In this document: in pieces, positions 24,360-32,894 of the stretch | How the letters are laid out: each line of letters starts with the position of its first letter | Numbering within the stretch: the first letter of the stretch is position 1 | NCBI GenBank assembly: GCA_902461815.1 | Contig: CABPZE010000007.1 | Span: 29,205-93,204 of the forward strand | Direction: 5' to 3' | Length of the DNA: 64,000 nt | From: CAG-390 sp003523225 | GTDB lineage: Bacteria; Bacillota; Clostridia; Oscillospirales; CAG-272 | The notes under the pieces: model-generated | What the model saw: the letters and a program-made list of their open reading frames with translations, nothing else | What the model was told of the DNA's origin: nothing | Databases searched by the model: none | Program-made: the position numbers and the translations under genes

Positions 24360-25990
24360 TGAACACTGAAGCTCAGAAAGCAGGGCGACTGAGACCTTGC
24401 ATGGTATTTTATATCATACTCGCCGCCGCGGCGGTGATATTTCCGACGATCTTCTTTGTGTCCGGACAAAAAGAGGCAGGAGTCGGGTTCCTGTTCTGGT
24501 GCTGTGTTGTATTTGGTCTGTTTATCAGCCGTCCTTCCTCTCTGCTTCATAAGCTCAGGACAGACAACATGGGCGTATGGGGGCGTGTGCTGACACTTGT
24601 TTTACTGATCGCAACCATAGCCGTGTGTATACTCCCGATGTCGCTTTCCCCATACTGGAACGGAGAAATTCCGGGACATCGCAACCAGTACGAAAAGCTC
24701 GCCGAGTCTATTCTTGACGGACACGTTTACCTTGACTACGGGGATGACACCAGTGCGCTTGAGGCGCTGGAAAATCCTTATGACCCTGCAAAGCGTACTG
24801 CCGCTCACGTAAGATTCCGTTGGGATCACGTGTGGTATAACTCTCATTACTATATGTATTTCGGGGTCGTTCCGGTTTTTCTGATCTTTATTCCATTCCG
24901 GCTGATAACGGGGCAGTCGCTAACTACCTACCACGCAACGCAGGTGTTTGTGGCGGCGGCGATAATAGGTTTCTTCATGCTGTTTTATCTGCTGGCAAAA
25001 GCCTTTTTCCCTAAAATGTCGCTTGGAACCTACCTTGCGCTTTCCTGTGCTTTCTCAATTCTGTCGCTGTGGTACAGCACCTCCGCGCCGGCGCTTTACT
25101 GCACTGCCATCACCTCCGCAATATGCATGGAGATATGGAGTCTTTACTTCTTTTTCCGTGCGGTCTATGCCGAGCAAAAGGAAAACAGGCAGATACTTTT
25201 GGCTGGAATAGGGGCGCTGTTCGGTGCGCTGGCGTTCGGCTGCCGCCCGCCTATCGCGCTTGTGAATATAATTGTTGTTCCGCTTTTGTATGTGTTTCTG
25301 CGTCAGCGCAAATTCAGCGCGCGTCTGCTTGGCAAGCTGGCGCTTGCGGCAATGCCGTATTTTGTGATAGGCGCGGCGCTGATGTATTATAACTATATAA
25401 GATTCGGCAATCCGTTTGAATTCGGTCAGACATATCAGCTTACCGTTGCCGACCAGACTCAGTACAGCAGCTTTGCCGATGCATTTGACCTCAGCAAGCA
25501 GCTTAACGGTATGCTTGAAAACTTTCTGGGTATGGGGCAGTTTACCAGTGAATTTCCGTATGTCCGTTACAGCGGCGCGCTTATAAACTTCCCGATCCTG
25601 TGCCTTTCCGCGGGGGTCATCCGCACGTCTGTTTTCAGACAGCTTAAAGAAAAAAAACTGCTGCCGGCTGTTATCGCGCTTTTCATGCTCCCGCTGATAA
25701 TCACCTTTATAGATGTGCTGTGGTCACCGTATCTTATGGAGCGCTATCGCCTTGACATTTATTTTATCATGTCAATACTCTGCTTTATCATCGTTGGCTT
25801 GTGGTATAACGGCGTAGAGCCGCGCCGTCAGAACGCCTTTGGCTGCTTCATAATGATAGCGTCAATTATCACCGCCATTTATGCGTTTATGCTCTTTTGC
25901 GTCCCTTATGACGGCAACGCGGCACAGCAGTGCGAGGGTATGCTCGAGGGCATTGAACAAACGGTGTTTTTCTGGAAATATATTAAATAA
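24359..25990 (+). CDS. Polytopic membrane protein, probable GT-C glycosyltransferase
   Basis: A 543-residue protein with about ten to twelve membrane helices. Large non-membrane loops include an early GHRNQYEKLAESILDGHVYLD segment. The RPPIALVN and YNYIRFGNPFEFGQTYQ segments are shared with a family of uncharacterised bacterial membrane proteins that resemble lipid-sugar-using GT-C enzymes. Its ATG overlaps the stop of the GT2 gene by one base, suggesting that it uses the lipid-linked sugar made by that enzyme to modify a cell-surface polymer. No catalytic residue can be named with confidence. Confidence 0.65.
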   Translation: MNTEAQKAGRLRPCMVFYIILAAAAVIFPTIFFVSGQKEAGVGFLFWCCVVFGLFISRPSSLLHKLRTDNMGVWGRVLTLVLLIATIAVCILPMSLSPYWNGEIPGHRNQYEKLAESILDGHVYLDYGDDTSALEALENPYDPAKRTAAHVRFRWDHVWYNSHYYMYFGVVPVFLIFIPFRLITGQSLTTYHATQVFVAAAIIGFFMLFYLLAKAFFPKMSLGTYLALSCAFSILSLWYSTSAPALYCTAITSAICMEIWSLYFFFRAVYAEQKENRQILLAGIGALFGALAFGCRPPIALVNIIVVPLLYVFLRQRKFSARLLGKLALAAMPYFVIGAALMYYNYIRFGNPFEFGQTYQLTVADQTQYSSFADAFDLSKQLNGMLENFLGMGQFTSEFPYVRYSGALINFPILCLSAGVIRTSVFRQLKEKKLLPAVIALFMLPLIITFIDVLWSPYLMERYRLDIYFIMSILCFIIVGLWYNGVEPRRQNAFGCFIMIASIITAIYAFMLFCVPYDGNAAQQCEGMLEGIEQTVFFWKYIK

Positions 25991-26023
25991 TTTTTTCGCA
26001 ATATGCGATGAGGAGGTTTTTCA

Positions 26024-26941
26024 ATGATCAAAGTAGGAATGTACCCGATGAAATCCTCACAGTTTTCCGATGAGGAATGTCTTCGGATAATAAAATCGGT
26101 AGGTTTTGACTTTGTGTGCCTTGGTATGCGCAAGATAGCTGACGGCGGACTCGGCGACATACTCAAGGCGTGCGAAAAGCTCTCTCTTCCCGTGGACAAC
26201 ATCCACCTGACCGGAAACGGGACGACCGATATCTGGGAGGAGGGGCAGGCAGGCGAGGATATTACCGCGCGTTACTGCCGTGAAATTGAATTCTGCTCCT
26301 CTATGGGCATTCATGTCGGCATTACACATGTGACGTGGGGACGTAAACCGGTATGTCCTGTAAGCGAAACAGGACTTTCCCGCTTTGAGCGCATTGCCGA
26401 ATGTGCGGCAAAAAATGACTTTCTGCTTGCACTTGAAAACTCGGTTTATCCGGAGCATCTGTACGCCGTTATGGATCGCCTTGCCGATTCGCCGAACATC
26501 GGATTCTGCTTTGACAGCGGGCACCGCAACGCCTTTGCTCCCACCGAGGACTTCCTCGGGCGTTTCGGTTCGCGTCTTGCCGCAACTCATCTTCAGGACA
26601 ATAACGGAAAGAGCGATCTGCACGTTATGCCCCTTGACGGCTGTGCGCCGTGGCAGGAGAACGCAAAAAGCCTTGCCGCTACGCGGCTCGGCAGCAGCCG
26701 CATAACCGCCGAGGTATCGGGAGATCCGCTGAAGAAGATGCCGGGTCTCAGCCGTGAGGAGATCGCCAGGGTCATATCCCCCATGGCGGTCGCGGGAGAT
26801 GAAAAGATAGTACATATATACGACGGAGCGGTAACCTTCTACGAGGACTTCAGCTATACGCAGAAGATAGAGCGTCTTTACGCGGCAATGAAGCGCGTTG
26901 CCGGAATGATCGAGGAAGAGTTAAAGAATACAAACGCATGA
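26024..26941 (+). CDS. Xylose-isomerase-like TIM-barrel protein
   Basis: A 305-residue member of the sugar phosphate isomerase/epimerase family (AP-endonuclease-2-like TIM barrel). Metal-binding residues of the fold can be placed in LALENSV (Glu), FCFDSGHRNAF (Asp and His), THLQDNNGKSDLH (His and Asp) and TAEVSGD (Glu). No signal peptide. GAGGAGG precedes the ATG. Such proteins isomerise or epimerise sugars, inositols or hydroxypyruvate; the substrate cannot be assigned. Its partner downstream is a FAD oxidoreductase 84 bases away. Confidence 0.8.
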   Translation: MIKVGMYPMKSSQFSDEECLRIIKSVGFDFVCLGMRKIADGGLGDILKACEKLSLPVDNIHLTGNGTTDIWEEGQAGEDITARYCREIEFCSSMGIHVGITHVTWGRKPVCPVSETGLSRFERIAECAAKNDFLLALENSVYPEHLYAVMDRLADSPNIGFCFDSGHRNAFAPTEDFLGRFGSRLAATHLQDNNGKSDLHVMPLDGCAPWQENAKSLAATRLGSSRITAEVSGDPLKKMPGLSREEIARVISPMAVAGDEKIVHIYDGAVTFYEDFSYTQKIERLYAAMKRVAGMIEEELKNTNA

Positions 26942-27025
26942 GCCTCTCCTTCGGTATACCAAGCCATGACCTTCGCGCCGTAATAATTCGATCTTCGGAT
27001 ATATGAAAAGGAACTGTCACAGACG

Positions 27026-28330
27026 ATGAATAACATAAGTATAACAAAAAACATTCCGGTAGTCGGCAAATATGACGTTGTGGTTTGCGGCGGAGGACCC
27101 TCCGGATGGGTAGCCGCCACTGCGGCGGCAAGAAGCGGACGGCGCACAGCCCTTATTGAGCGCTTTGGCTTTCTTGGCGGCGCACAGACCGCGTGCTTTG
27201 TGGTTCCGATAAGCGGATTTTTCAAAAACGGCGAGCGTGTAGTGGGCGGCATCGCCTGGGAATATGTCGAAAGACTTATTGCCGACGGAGCGGCGCAGGT
27301 GGAAATGCCCAAGGGACACGTTTCGGTCGACACCGAATTCTGCAAGCTCGAATCCCAGCGTATGGTGCTTGAAGCCGGTGTGGATATCTACACCAACTCA
27401 TATATTTCCGGCGCTGTGCGCGATGGCAGCCGGATAAGCGCCGTTTACTTTGAAAATAAAAACGGAACCGAGGCACTTGCCGGTTCTTACTTTGTTGACG
27501 CGACGGGCGACGGCGACCTTTGCGCCGCTGCCGGCGTTCCTATGATAGTTCCGACCTCACCACAGCCGCTTTCGTTCTGCTTTGAGCTGAGCGGGGTCGA
27601 TGTCACCACGCCGCTTTTGCGCGACTGCATACATCACAACGGCTACGGCGGAAAGCCCTCCTGCAACGCCGTCATACATGACTATCTCGACTCACTTTAC
27701 CGCGAGGGAAAAGCGCCGATGTTCGGCGGTCCCTGGTTCAACACACTGCTGAACGGAGACAGGCTTATCGTCAATGTCACCCGCAATCCGGCAAGCGTGC
27801 TTGACAACCGCGCCTACGCCAAGGCGGAATGCGATATGCGCGAGGACATTTTCCGCATAGTGGAAATTCTTCGTGAAAAATTCCCGGAATTCAGGAACTG
27901 CGTGATCTCCGGCACTCCGGCTAACGCGGGAGTGCGCGAGGGCAGACATCTTATCGGACTGCACTGCCTTACCGGAGACGAGGTGCTTTCCGCAGTCAAT
28001 TTCCCCGATTCAATAGCGCGCGTGTCGCACCCGATGGACGTTCACAGGATCACCGACGCCGAGCAGACGCTGGTTCAGCTTGCAAAGGCGGGATACGTAC
28101 CCTACCGATCGCTTGTATCGGCTGACTGCGACAACCTTACGGTAGGTGGACGTATATTCTCCGCCGACGACATGGCGCACGCCACCGCCCGCGTACAGGC
28201 AACGGCAATGGCTATCGGCGAGGCGGCGGGACGTGCCGCGGCTTTGTGCGCCGCCGACGGAACTCCGGTACAGCAGCTTGACACGGATCTTTTGCGCCGC
28301 ACACTGCTTGAAAACGGCGCCGTGCTCTGA
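27026..28330 (+). CDS. FAD-dependent oxidoreductase
   Basis: A 434-residue flavoprotein of the FAD_oxidored (PF12831-like) group. The dinucleotide-binding fold is DVVVCGGGPSGWVAATAAARSG followed by ERFGFLGG; a second FAD-contact segment is FVDATGDGDLCAAAG, and the C-terminus has GEAAGRAAALC. Enzymes of this group often sit with sugar or polyol catabolic genes and oxidise hydroxy groups; the reaction here is unknown. AAAGGA lies 13 bases before the start, a longer gap than usual. Possibly co-transcribed with the isomerase-like gene upstream. Confidence 0.82.
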   Translation: MNNISITKNIPVVGKYDVVVCGGGPSGWVAATAAARSGRRTALIERFGFLGGAQTACFVVPISGFFKNGERVVGGIAWEYVERLIADGAAQVEMPKGHVSVDTEFCKLESQRMVLEAGVDIYTNSYISGAVRDGSRISAVYFENKNGTEALAGSYFVDATGDGDLCAAAGVPMIVPTSPQPLSFCFELSGVDVTTPLLRDCIHHNGYGGKPSCNAVIHDYLDSLYREGKAPMFGGPWFNTLLNGDRLIVNVTRNPASVLDNRAYAKAECDMREDIFRIVEILREKFPEFRNCVISGTPANAGVREGRHLIGLHCLTGDEVLSAVNFPDSIARVSHPMDVHRITDAEQTLVQLAKAGYVPYRSLVSADCDNLTVGGRIFSADDMAHATARVQATAMAIGEAAGRAAALCAADGTPVQQLDTDLLRRTLLENGAVL

Positions 28331-28395
28331 TACCGTTACCGGCTAAGCCAAAAGGGGGACGCAGAAGATACTACTGTGTCCCTTTAGAAATGTCA

Positions 28396-28430
28396 AAACC
28401 TCCCCCTGCACAGTCGGCAGAGGGAGGTTT
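28396..28430. terminator. Bidirectional terminator between the FAD gene and the transporter operon
   Basis: A 9-bp stem (28396-28404 with 28422-28430), T-rich on both strands. A weaker imperfect stem lies just before it (about 28351-28385). It closes the eleven-gene minus-strand operon and the plus-strand oxidoreductase. Confidence 0.75.
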
Positions 28431-28447
28431 ACTTATTTACGTTTGAT

Positions 28448-29719
28448 TTACGCTATAAATGTTCCGATAAGGTTGGACGCGAGCACTACCAGCACCAACG
28501 CAACTGGGTAGGTGGCGGCGTATGCCGCGGCAACATCGTCGGTTCCCGACACTCCGATAAGAGTTCCGAGCGCGGGGGTACTTGTCATTCCGCCGGTAAG
28601 CGAACCGAGGCTGTTGAGCATCGGGAGCTTAAAGACGTATTTGGCAAGGATATAGCCGAGTATCATGGGTATTATGGTCATGAGCGCTCCGGCGATGAAG
28701 CCGAAGAGCACCAGCATCGCGCCGTATTCGGACGCGGCGACCTGAGACACCAGCTCAACTCCGCCCTCAACGCCTGCGCCGATGAGGAAGAGCATGAGTC
28801 CCAGCTCGCGGAATACCTTGAGCGTGGAATCGGATATTTTAAGGCTGAGACCTCCGATGTGTCCGAAATGACCGAGAATGAGCGCCATGATGAGCGGACC
28901 GCCGGTCATTCCGAGCGAGAAGCAAGCCCCGGAGAAGCCATCCTTGGTCAGCGGTATTTTGATAGAGCCGAGCAGGATGCCCAGTACCACGGCAAGTCCG
29001 AAAACGCCGAAGCCGAATTCGTCAAGCTGAAAGCGTTTTTTCTTTTCGGTCTTTGCGGTTTCTTCAGTCTTCCCGGTTTTGGTTATGCGGATGGCATCGC
29101 GCTCACGCGCCATGTCGACGTGTGTGATCTTTGGGATTATCTGAACGAACAGCACAACACCGATGACTCCGAAGGGGTATGCGATAGCATGACCCAGCGC
29201 CACAAGTCCCTCCTCGGAGGCGACCTGCTTTGCAGCAGAAAACGCGGGGGTAGAGGTCAGCGCGCCGGAAAGCACGCCGTTGGCGAAGTCAGAGCCGATG
29301 CCGGGGATCAGTGCGAACACAACGGTCAGAGCCGCGCCGATAATGATAATTATAGCACCGAGCGGAACATATGATTTTGCGTTCTTTTTCAGATTGCGGA
29401 AAAAGTTAGGTCCGGCAATATATCCGACGGCGGTTACAAAGAGAACAAGCCCTACGTTTTCAAGGAACTTGTAGCTGGTGACAGCCGACGATTTTGCGCT
29501 TTCAATATAGAAGTTGGAAAGCACCGGAATATTCTGAAGTCCCGGCAGGGTAAAGAGATATCCGAACAGCAGAGCCATGATGAAAACTCCGGCGGTGCCA
29601 AGGGATACTCCCTTGATTTTAATACTGCCTATGGCATACCCGATAAGGCAGATCACAAACGCTCCGCAAAGCACCGTGGCAGTGCCGCTCATTCCGATGA
29701 GTTTGTTTATGAATTCCAT
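28448..29719 (-). CDS. AspT/YidE-family transporter, putative dicarboxylate exchanger
   Basis: A 423-residue membrane protein with about ten to eleven helices in two related halves, as in the aspartate-alanine exchanger family (Asp-Al_Ex domains). Each half carries a Gly/Thr/Pro-rich re-entrant-type segment: GALTSTPAFSAAKQ in the first and GGMTSTPALGTLIG in the second. The charged loop in between (about 190-225) is cytoplasmic. The family exchanges amino acids and carboxylates. As the last gene after a fumarate reductase, 19 bases downstream of it, I infer import of malate, aspartate or fumarate and export of succinate. Substrates are unproven. Confidence 0.75.
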   Translation of the reverse strand: MEFINKLIGMSGTATVLCGAFVICLIGYAIGSIKIKGVSLGTAGVFIMALLFGYLFTLPGLQNIPVLSNFYIESAKSSAVTSYKFLENVGLVLFVTAVGYIAGPNFFRNLKKNAKSYVPLGAIIIIIGAALTVVFALIPGIGSDFANGVLSGALTSTPAFSAAKQVASEEGLVALGHAIAYPFGVIGVVLFVQIIPKITHVDMARERDAIRITKTGKTEETAKTEKKKRFQLDEFGFGVFGLAVVLGILLGSIKIPLTKDGFSGACFSLGMTGGPLIMALILGHFGHIGGLSLKISDSTLKVFRELGLMLFLIGAGVEGGVELVSQVAASEYGAMLVLFGFIAGALMTIIPMILGYILAKYVFKLPMLNSLGSLTGGMTSTPALGTLIGVSGTDDVAAAYAATYPVALVLVVLASNLIGTFIA

Positions 29720-29738
29720 TGTCTTTCAGTTCTCCGGA

Positions 29739-31355
29739 TTATTTTGCTTCGTATCTGGGATTGCCGTGTGTGTAGCGCGGAAGAAGCATGGGAGACACCT
29801 TGTCGGTAACGATTCCGGCGGCTGCCATTTCTTCGTTGAAGCGGTCAATGTGGTCCAGGGTCAGCTTGCCGACCTCGACTTCCTTGGCGGCTTTTGCGGC
29901 GTTGACTCCGGCGTTTCTGCCGAAGACGATGATGTCAAGCAGAGAGTTGCCCATCAGACGGTTCTCGCCGTGGATACCGCCGACTGCCTCTCCGGCGACA
30001 TAAAGACCGGGAACGTCGCTCTGACCGTTGGCGGCTATCTTTATTCCGCCGTTCTGGTAATGCAGTGTGGGGTAAACAAGGATCGGGACCTTGCGCATAT
30101 CGATCCCGTACTTGGCGTACATACGCATCATGGCGGGTATGCGTTTTTCAATCGTTCCCTCTCCTCCCTTGGCTTCGATCATCGGGGTGTCAAGCCAGAC
30201 ACCGTATCCGCCGTCGGGAGTGGGAACGCCCTTATGTCTTGCACGGCACTCACGGATGATGGATGCCGCGGCAACGTCACGGGTCTCAAGCGGGTGCATA
30301 AAGGCTTCGCCGTCAACGTTTACAAGCATTGCGCCGATGGAACGCACCTTCTCGGTTACAAGAGCGCCGAATATCTGAGACGGATATGCAGCTCCGGTGG
30401 GGTGATACTGGAGAGTATAGGCGTAAAGCAGAGGAGCGCCTACGCGGTAGGCAAGCACCAGACCGTCGGCGGTCGCGCCGTAGTGGTTGGAGGTCGGGAA
30501 GCCCTGATAGTGCATTCTTCCTGCTCCGCCGGTTGCGATGATAACGGTCTTGGCGCGGGCAACCATCAGCTCGTGCGTTTCCATATTCATAAGCACAGCT
30601 CCGGCGGCGCGTCCGTTTTCGTCGAGTATCAGCTCGACGGCGGCGGTGAAATCGACCACGGGGATCGAGCGGTTCTGTACCTCATCGCGCAGCACGCGCA
30701 TTATCTCAGCACCGGAATAGTCCTTGGCAGCGTGCATTCTCTTGCGGGAGGTTCCGCCGCCGTGGGTGGTTATCATTGTGCCGTCAGGCTCTTTATCGAA
30801 CATAACGCCCAGGTCATTGAGCCACTTGACGGCTCCGGGACCCTCAGTTACCAGCTTTTCCAGCAGTTCGGGGACGTTTTTGAAGTGTCCGCCGCCCAGT
30901 GCGTCGAGGTAATGAATGGCAGGGGAGTCACCGGGCTTGTCAGCCGCCTGTATTCCGCCTTCAGCCATCATGGTGTTGGCGTCTCCGTGGCGGAGCTTTG
31001 TCACGATCATAACATTTGCGCCGTTTTCCTGCGCCATGATTGCCGCGGCGGAGCCGGCTCCGCCGCCGCCGATGACGAGAACATCAACGTCATAATCGGG
31101 AGCCTCGAGATTCACATCCGAAGCCTTGATGCGGCTGTGCGCCTGAAGCATTGCCGCCAGCTCAAGCGGTACTTTTTCGCCCTTGTTGGGACCTATCTTC
31201 AGCGTGTCGAACTGGGATTCGATATAGTCGGGGTGGAATTCGTGCAGCAGCGCGTCCTTTTCGTCGGCAGTCATGCGGCGGGGCTCCATGCCGAGTCTTG
31301 CGGCACGGGTGGCTTCCACCTTTTTAATCGATTCAAGCATTTCCTGTGTGTACAT
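29739..31355 (-). CDS. Fumarate reductase-type flavoprotein, soluble (TfrA/FrdA-like)
   Basis: A 538-residue FrdA/SdhA/TfrA-family flavoprotein. The FAD-binding VIGGGGAGSAAA is at about residue 95, after an extra N-terminal stretch of some 90 residues. The substrate residues line up: YHPTG, TEKVRSIG (catalytic Arg), LETRD, LHYQNGG (His) and ENRLMGNSLLD (Arg). The position that is the covalent FAD-His in membrane FrdA/SdhA reads ANTMMAEGG, with Asn, so FAD should be bound non-covalently. The start at 31355 follows AAGGGGG; the frame is open to 31379. Its electron partner is the iron-sulfur protein encoded 13 bases upstream. No membrane-anchor gene is present in the operon, so I infer a cytoplasmic enzyme. 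Succinate oxidation is the reverse possibility. Confidence 0.88.
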   Translation of the reverse strand: MYTQEMLESIKKVEATRAARLGMEPRRMTADEKDALLHEFHPDYIESQFDTLKIGPNKGEKVPLELAAMLQAHSRIKASDVNLEAPDYDVDVLVIGGGGAGSAAAIMAQENGANVMIVTKLRHGDANTMMAEGGIQAADKPGDSPAIHYLDALGGGHFKNVPELLEKLVTEGPGAVKWLNDLGVMFDKEPDGTMITTHGGGTSRKRMHAAKDYSGAEIMRVLRDEVQNRSIPVVDFTAAVELILDENGRAAGAVLMNMETHELMVARAKTVIIATGGAGRMHYQGFPTSNHYGATADGLVLAYRVGAPLLYAYTLQYHPTGAAYPSQIFGALVTEKVRSIGAMLVNVDGEAFMHPLETRDVAAASIIRECRARHKGVPTPDGGYGVWLDTPMIEAKGGEGTIEKRIPAMMRMYAKYGIDMRKVPILVYPTLHYQNGGIKIAANGQSDVPGLYVAGEAVGGIHGENRLMGNSLLDIIVFGRNAGVNAAKAAKEVEVGKLTLDHIDRFNEEMAAAGIVTDKVSPMLLPRYTHGNPRYEAK

Positions 31356-31368
31356 TGTTCTGCCCCCT

Positions 31369-32043
31369 TTATTTCTCAATTACTCTCTGATTGTAAAGCT
31401 CCTTCAGCTCGTCAAGGGGCTTGTTCATCAGCTTTTCGATAAGCTCTTTGAAGTCTCCGTTCTCTATCTCCTGTACTCTTTCCTCAAGATGCGCGCTCTT
31501 GGGAGCAAGATACTTACCGGTGAGACGGCGGGAGAGCAGAGCCACCTGCGGGTGAGTGATACCGGCAGGGCAGCGGGAGGAGCATATGCCGCACATTACG
31601 CAGTCAAAGGACGCCTCGGCGCACTTTTCATACTCGCCGCGCTGTGCATATGCTATGTACTGCATTACATTCAGCCCCTGCGGACATGCCTTTGTGCAGG
31701 CGTTGCAGCCGATGCAGCTGTATATTTCGGGGTAAAGCTGCATCATTATCTGTTCCTCGGGCTTTACCTTTTCAATATCGTAGACCTGCTTTACCAGCGG
31801 GAAGAAGGGGAGCGTTGCGACATACATATTGTCCTCGACCTTTGTCTGGCAGGCAAGGCAGACCTTCAGCTCCCGGTCGCCTTTGATGCGGTAGATGGTG
31901 GCGCAGGCACCGCAGAAGCCGCAGCGGCAGCCGCAACCGCGAACCAGCTGATATCCCGCATATTCCATCGCGCCCATGATCGTGAGGCTTGACGGAACGG
32001 TGTATTTTTTACCCATGAGGTAGACGTTTACCATATTATCCAT
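31369..32043 (-). CDS. Fumarate reductase-type iron-sulfur protein (TfrB/FrdB-like)
   Basis: A 224-residue electron carrier. An N-terminal plant-type [2Fe-2S] domain uses RGCGCRCGFCGAC and CLAC; then two ferredoxin-type motifs, CIGCNACTKACPQG and CVMCGICSSRCPAG. In membrane quinone-linked FrdB the last cluster is [3Fe-4S] with a C-x5-C spacing; here both are C-x2-C-x2-C-x3-CP, predicting two [4Fe-4S] clusters and no quinone site. Methanogen TfrB has a similar start but a fused HdrB-like domain, which here is a separate gene. The start at 32043 follows AAAGGAG; the frame is open to a TTG at 32067. It should pass electrons between the Hdr/Flx module and the flavoprotein. Confidence 0.87.
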   Translation of the reverse strand: MDNMVNVYLMGKKYTVPSSLTIMGAMEYAGYQLVRGCGCRCGFCGACATIYRIKGDRELKVCLACQTKVEDNMYVATLPFFPLVKQVYDIEKVKPEEQIMMQLYPEIYSCIGCNACTKACPQGLNVMQYIAYAQRGEYEKCAEASFDCVMCGICSSRCPAGITHPQVALLSRRLTGKYLAPKSAHLEERVQEIENGDFKELIEKLMNKPLDELKELYNQRVIEK

Positions 32044-32063
32044 AGCGTTTTTCTCCTTTTGAA

Positions 32064-32894
32064 TCAATACTCAGGCGGCAGTTCATCAAGCTGATCGAAG
32101 CTGAACACAGGACCGTCCTTGCAGACATACTTTGAACCGATATTGCAGCGTCCGCATTTGCCGATGCCGCATTTCATTCTCAGCTCCATCGTCGTCCAGA
32201 CCTGATCAGGGCTGAAGCCCTGTTCGTTAAGTCCGGCAAGCGTGAACTTTATCATGATGGGAGGTCCGCACATGACCACAGTTTTTGAGGTGTCAAAGTT
32301 CAGCTCCTTGACATAGTTCGGCACAAAGCCGACGTGCCCGTCCCAGCCCTCCTGCGGGCGGTCGATGGTAAGGTGAACGTTAAAGCCCGGCTCTTTCATC
32401 CATTCCCCGGTGATCTCGGGGTAATCGACAAGATCGTCCTTGGAGCGTGAGCCGTAAACGATATCCACGTTGCCGTATTTATCGCGGTTGTCGCGGATGT
32501 AGTTTATGACCGAGCGCAGCGGGGCAAGTCCTATACCTCCGGCGACAAAGACCAGATCCTTGCCCGCAAACACGGTGTCTACCGGGAAGCCGTTGCCGTA
32601 AGGACCGCGTATAGTAAGCTCCTGACCGACCTCGATGAGATGAAGCCAGCTTGTAAGACAGCCGCACTTCTTGATGCTGAATTCCATGTATTCATGGTTT
32701 GTGGGTGAGGAGGTGATGGAGAACATTGCCTCTCCCTTGCCGGGAATGGACAGCATTGCGCACTGACCGGGAATATGCTCAAAGCATTTGCCGCCCTCGC
32801 GCGCGTTTACGCGGAAGGTCTTTACGTCGGGGGTATCCCGGCGGATGTCGGTAACAACGCCTACGTGCGGAAAAAGAAGATTTTCGGATGACAT
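32064..32894 (-). CDS. FlxA-like NAD(P)H/FAD oxidoreductase subunit
   Basis: A 276-residue protein of the ferredoxin-NADP reductase superfamily. The FAD part has HIPGQCAMLSIPG and ITSSP; the nucleotide-binding part has FVAGGIGLAPLRS and MCGPPIMIKFT; and a C-terminal [2Fe-2S]-type Cys set reads CGIGKCGRCNIG...VCKDGPVF. It matches FlxA of the Flx-Hdr complex and hydrogenase gamma subunits, which take electrons from NADH or NADPH. Its ATG overlaps the stop of the FlxB-like gene by one base (TAATG), with AAAGGAG upstream; a longer frame reaching 32984 lies inside that gene and is rejected. It provides the pyridine nucleotide site of the operon. Confidence 0.87.
   Translation of the reverse strand: MSSENLLFPHVGVVTDIRRDTPDVKTFRVNAREGGKCFEHIPGQCAMLSIPGKGEAMFSITSSPTNHEYMEFSIKKCGCLTSWLHLIEVGQELTIRGPYGNGFPVDTVFAGKDLVFVAGGIGLAPLRSVINYIRDNRDKYGNVDIVYGSRSKDDLVDYPEITGEWMKEPGFNVHLTIDRPQEGWDGHVGFVPNYVKELNFDTSKTVVMCGPPIMIKFTLAGLNEQGFSPDQVWTTMELRMKCGIGKCGRCNIGSKYVCKDGPVFSFDQLDELPPEY

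Noticed and set aside
29577..31442. A 621-codon open frame on the plus strand opposite the fumarate reductase flavoprotein
   Set aside because: It is antisense to a gene with full FrdA motifs, has no ribosome site and low-complexity His/Gly/Val-rich content typical of antisense frames in this GC range.
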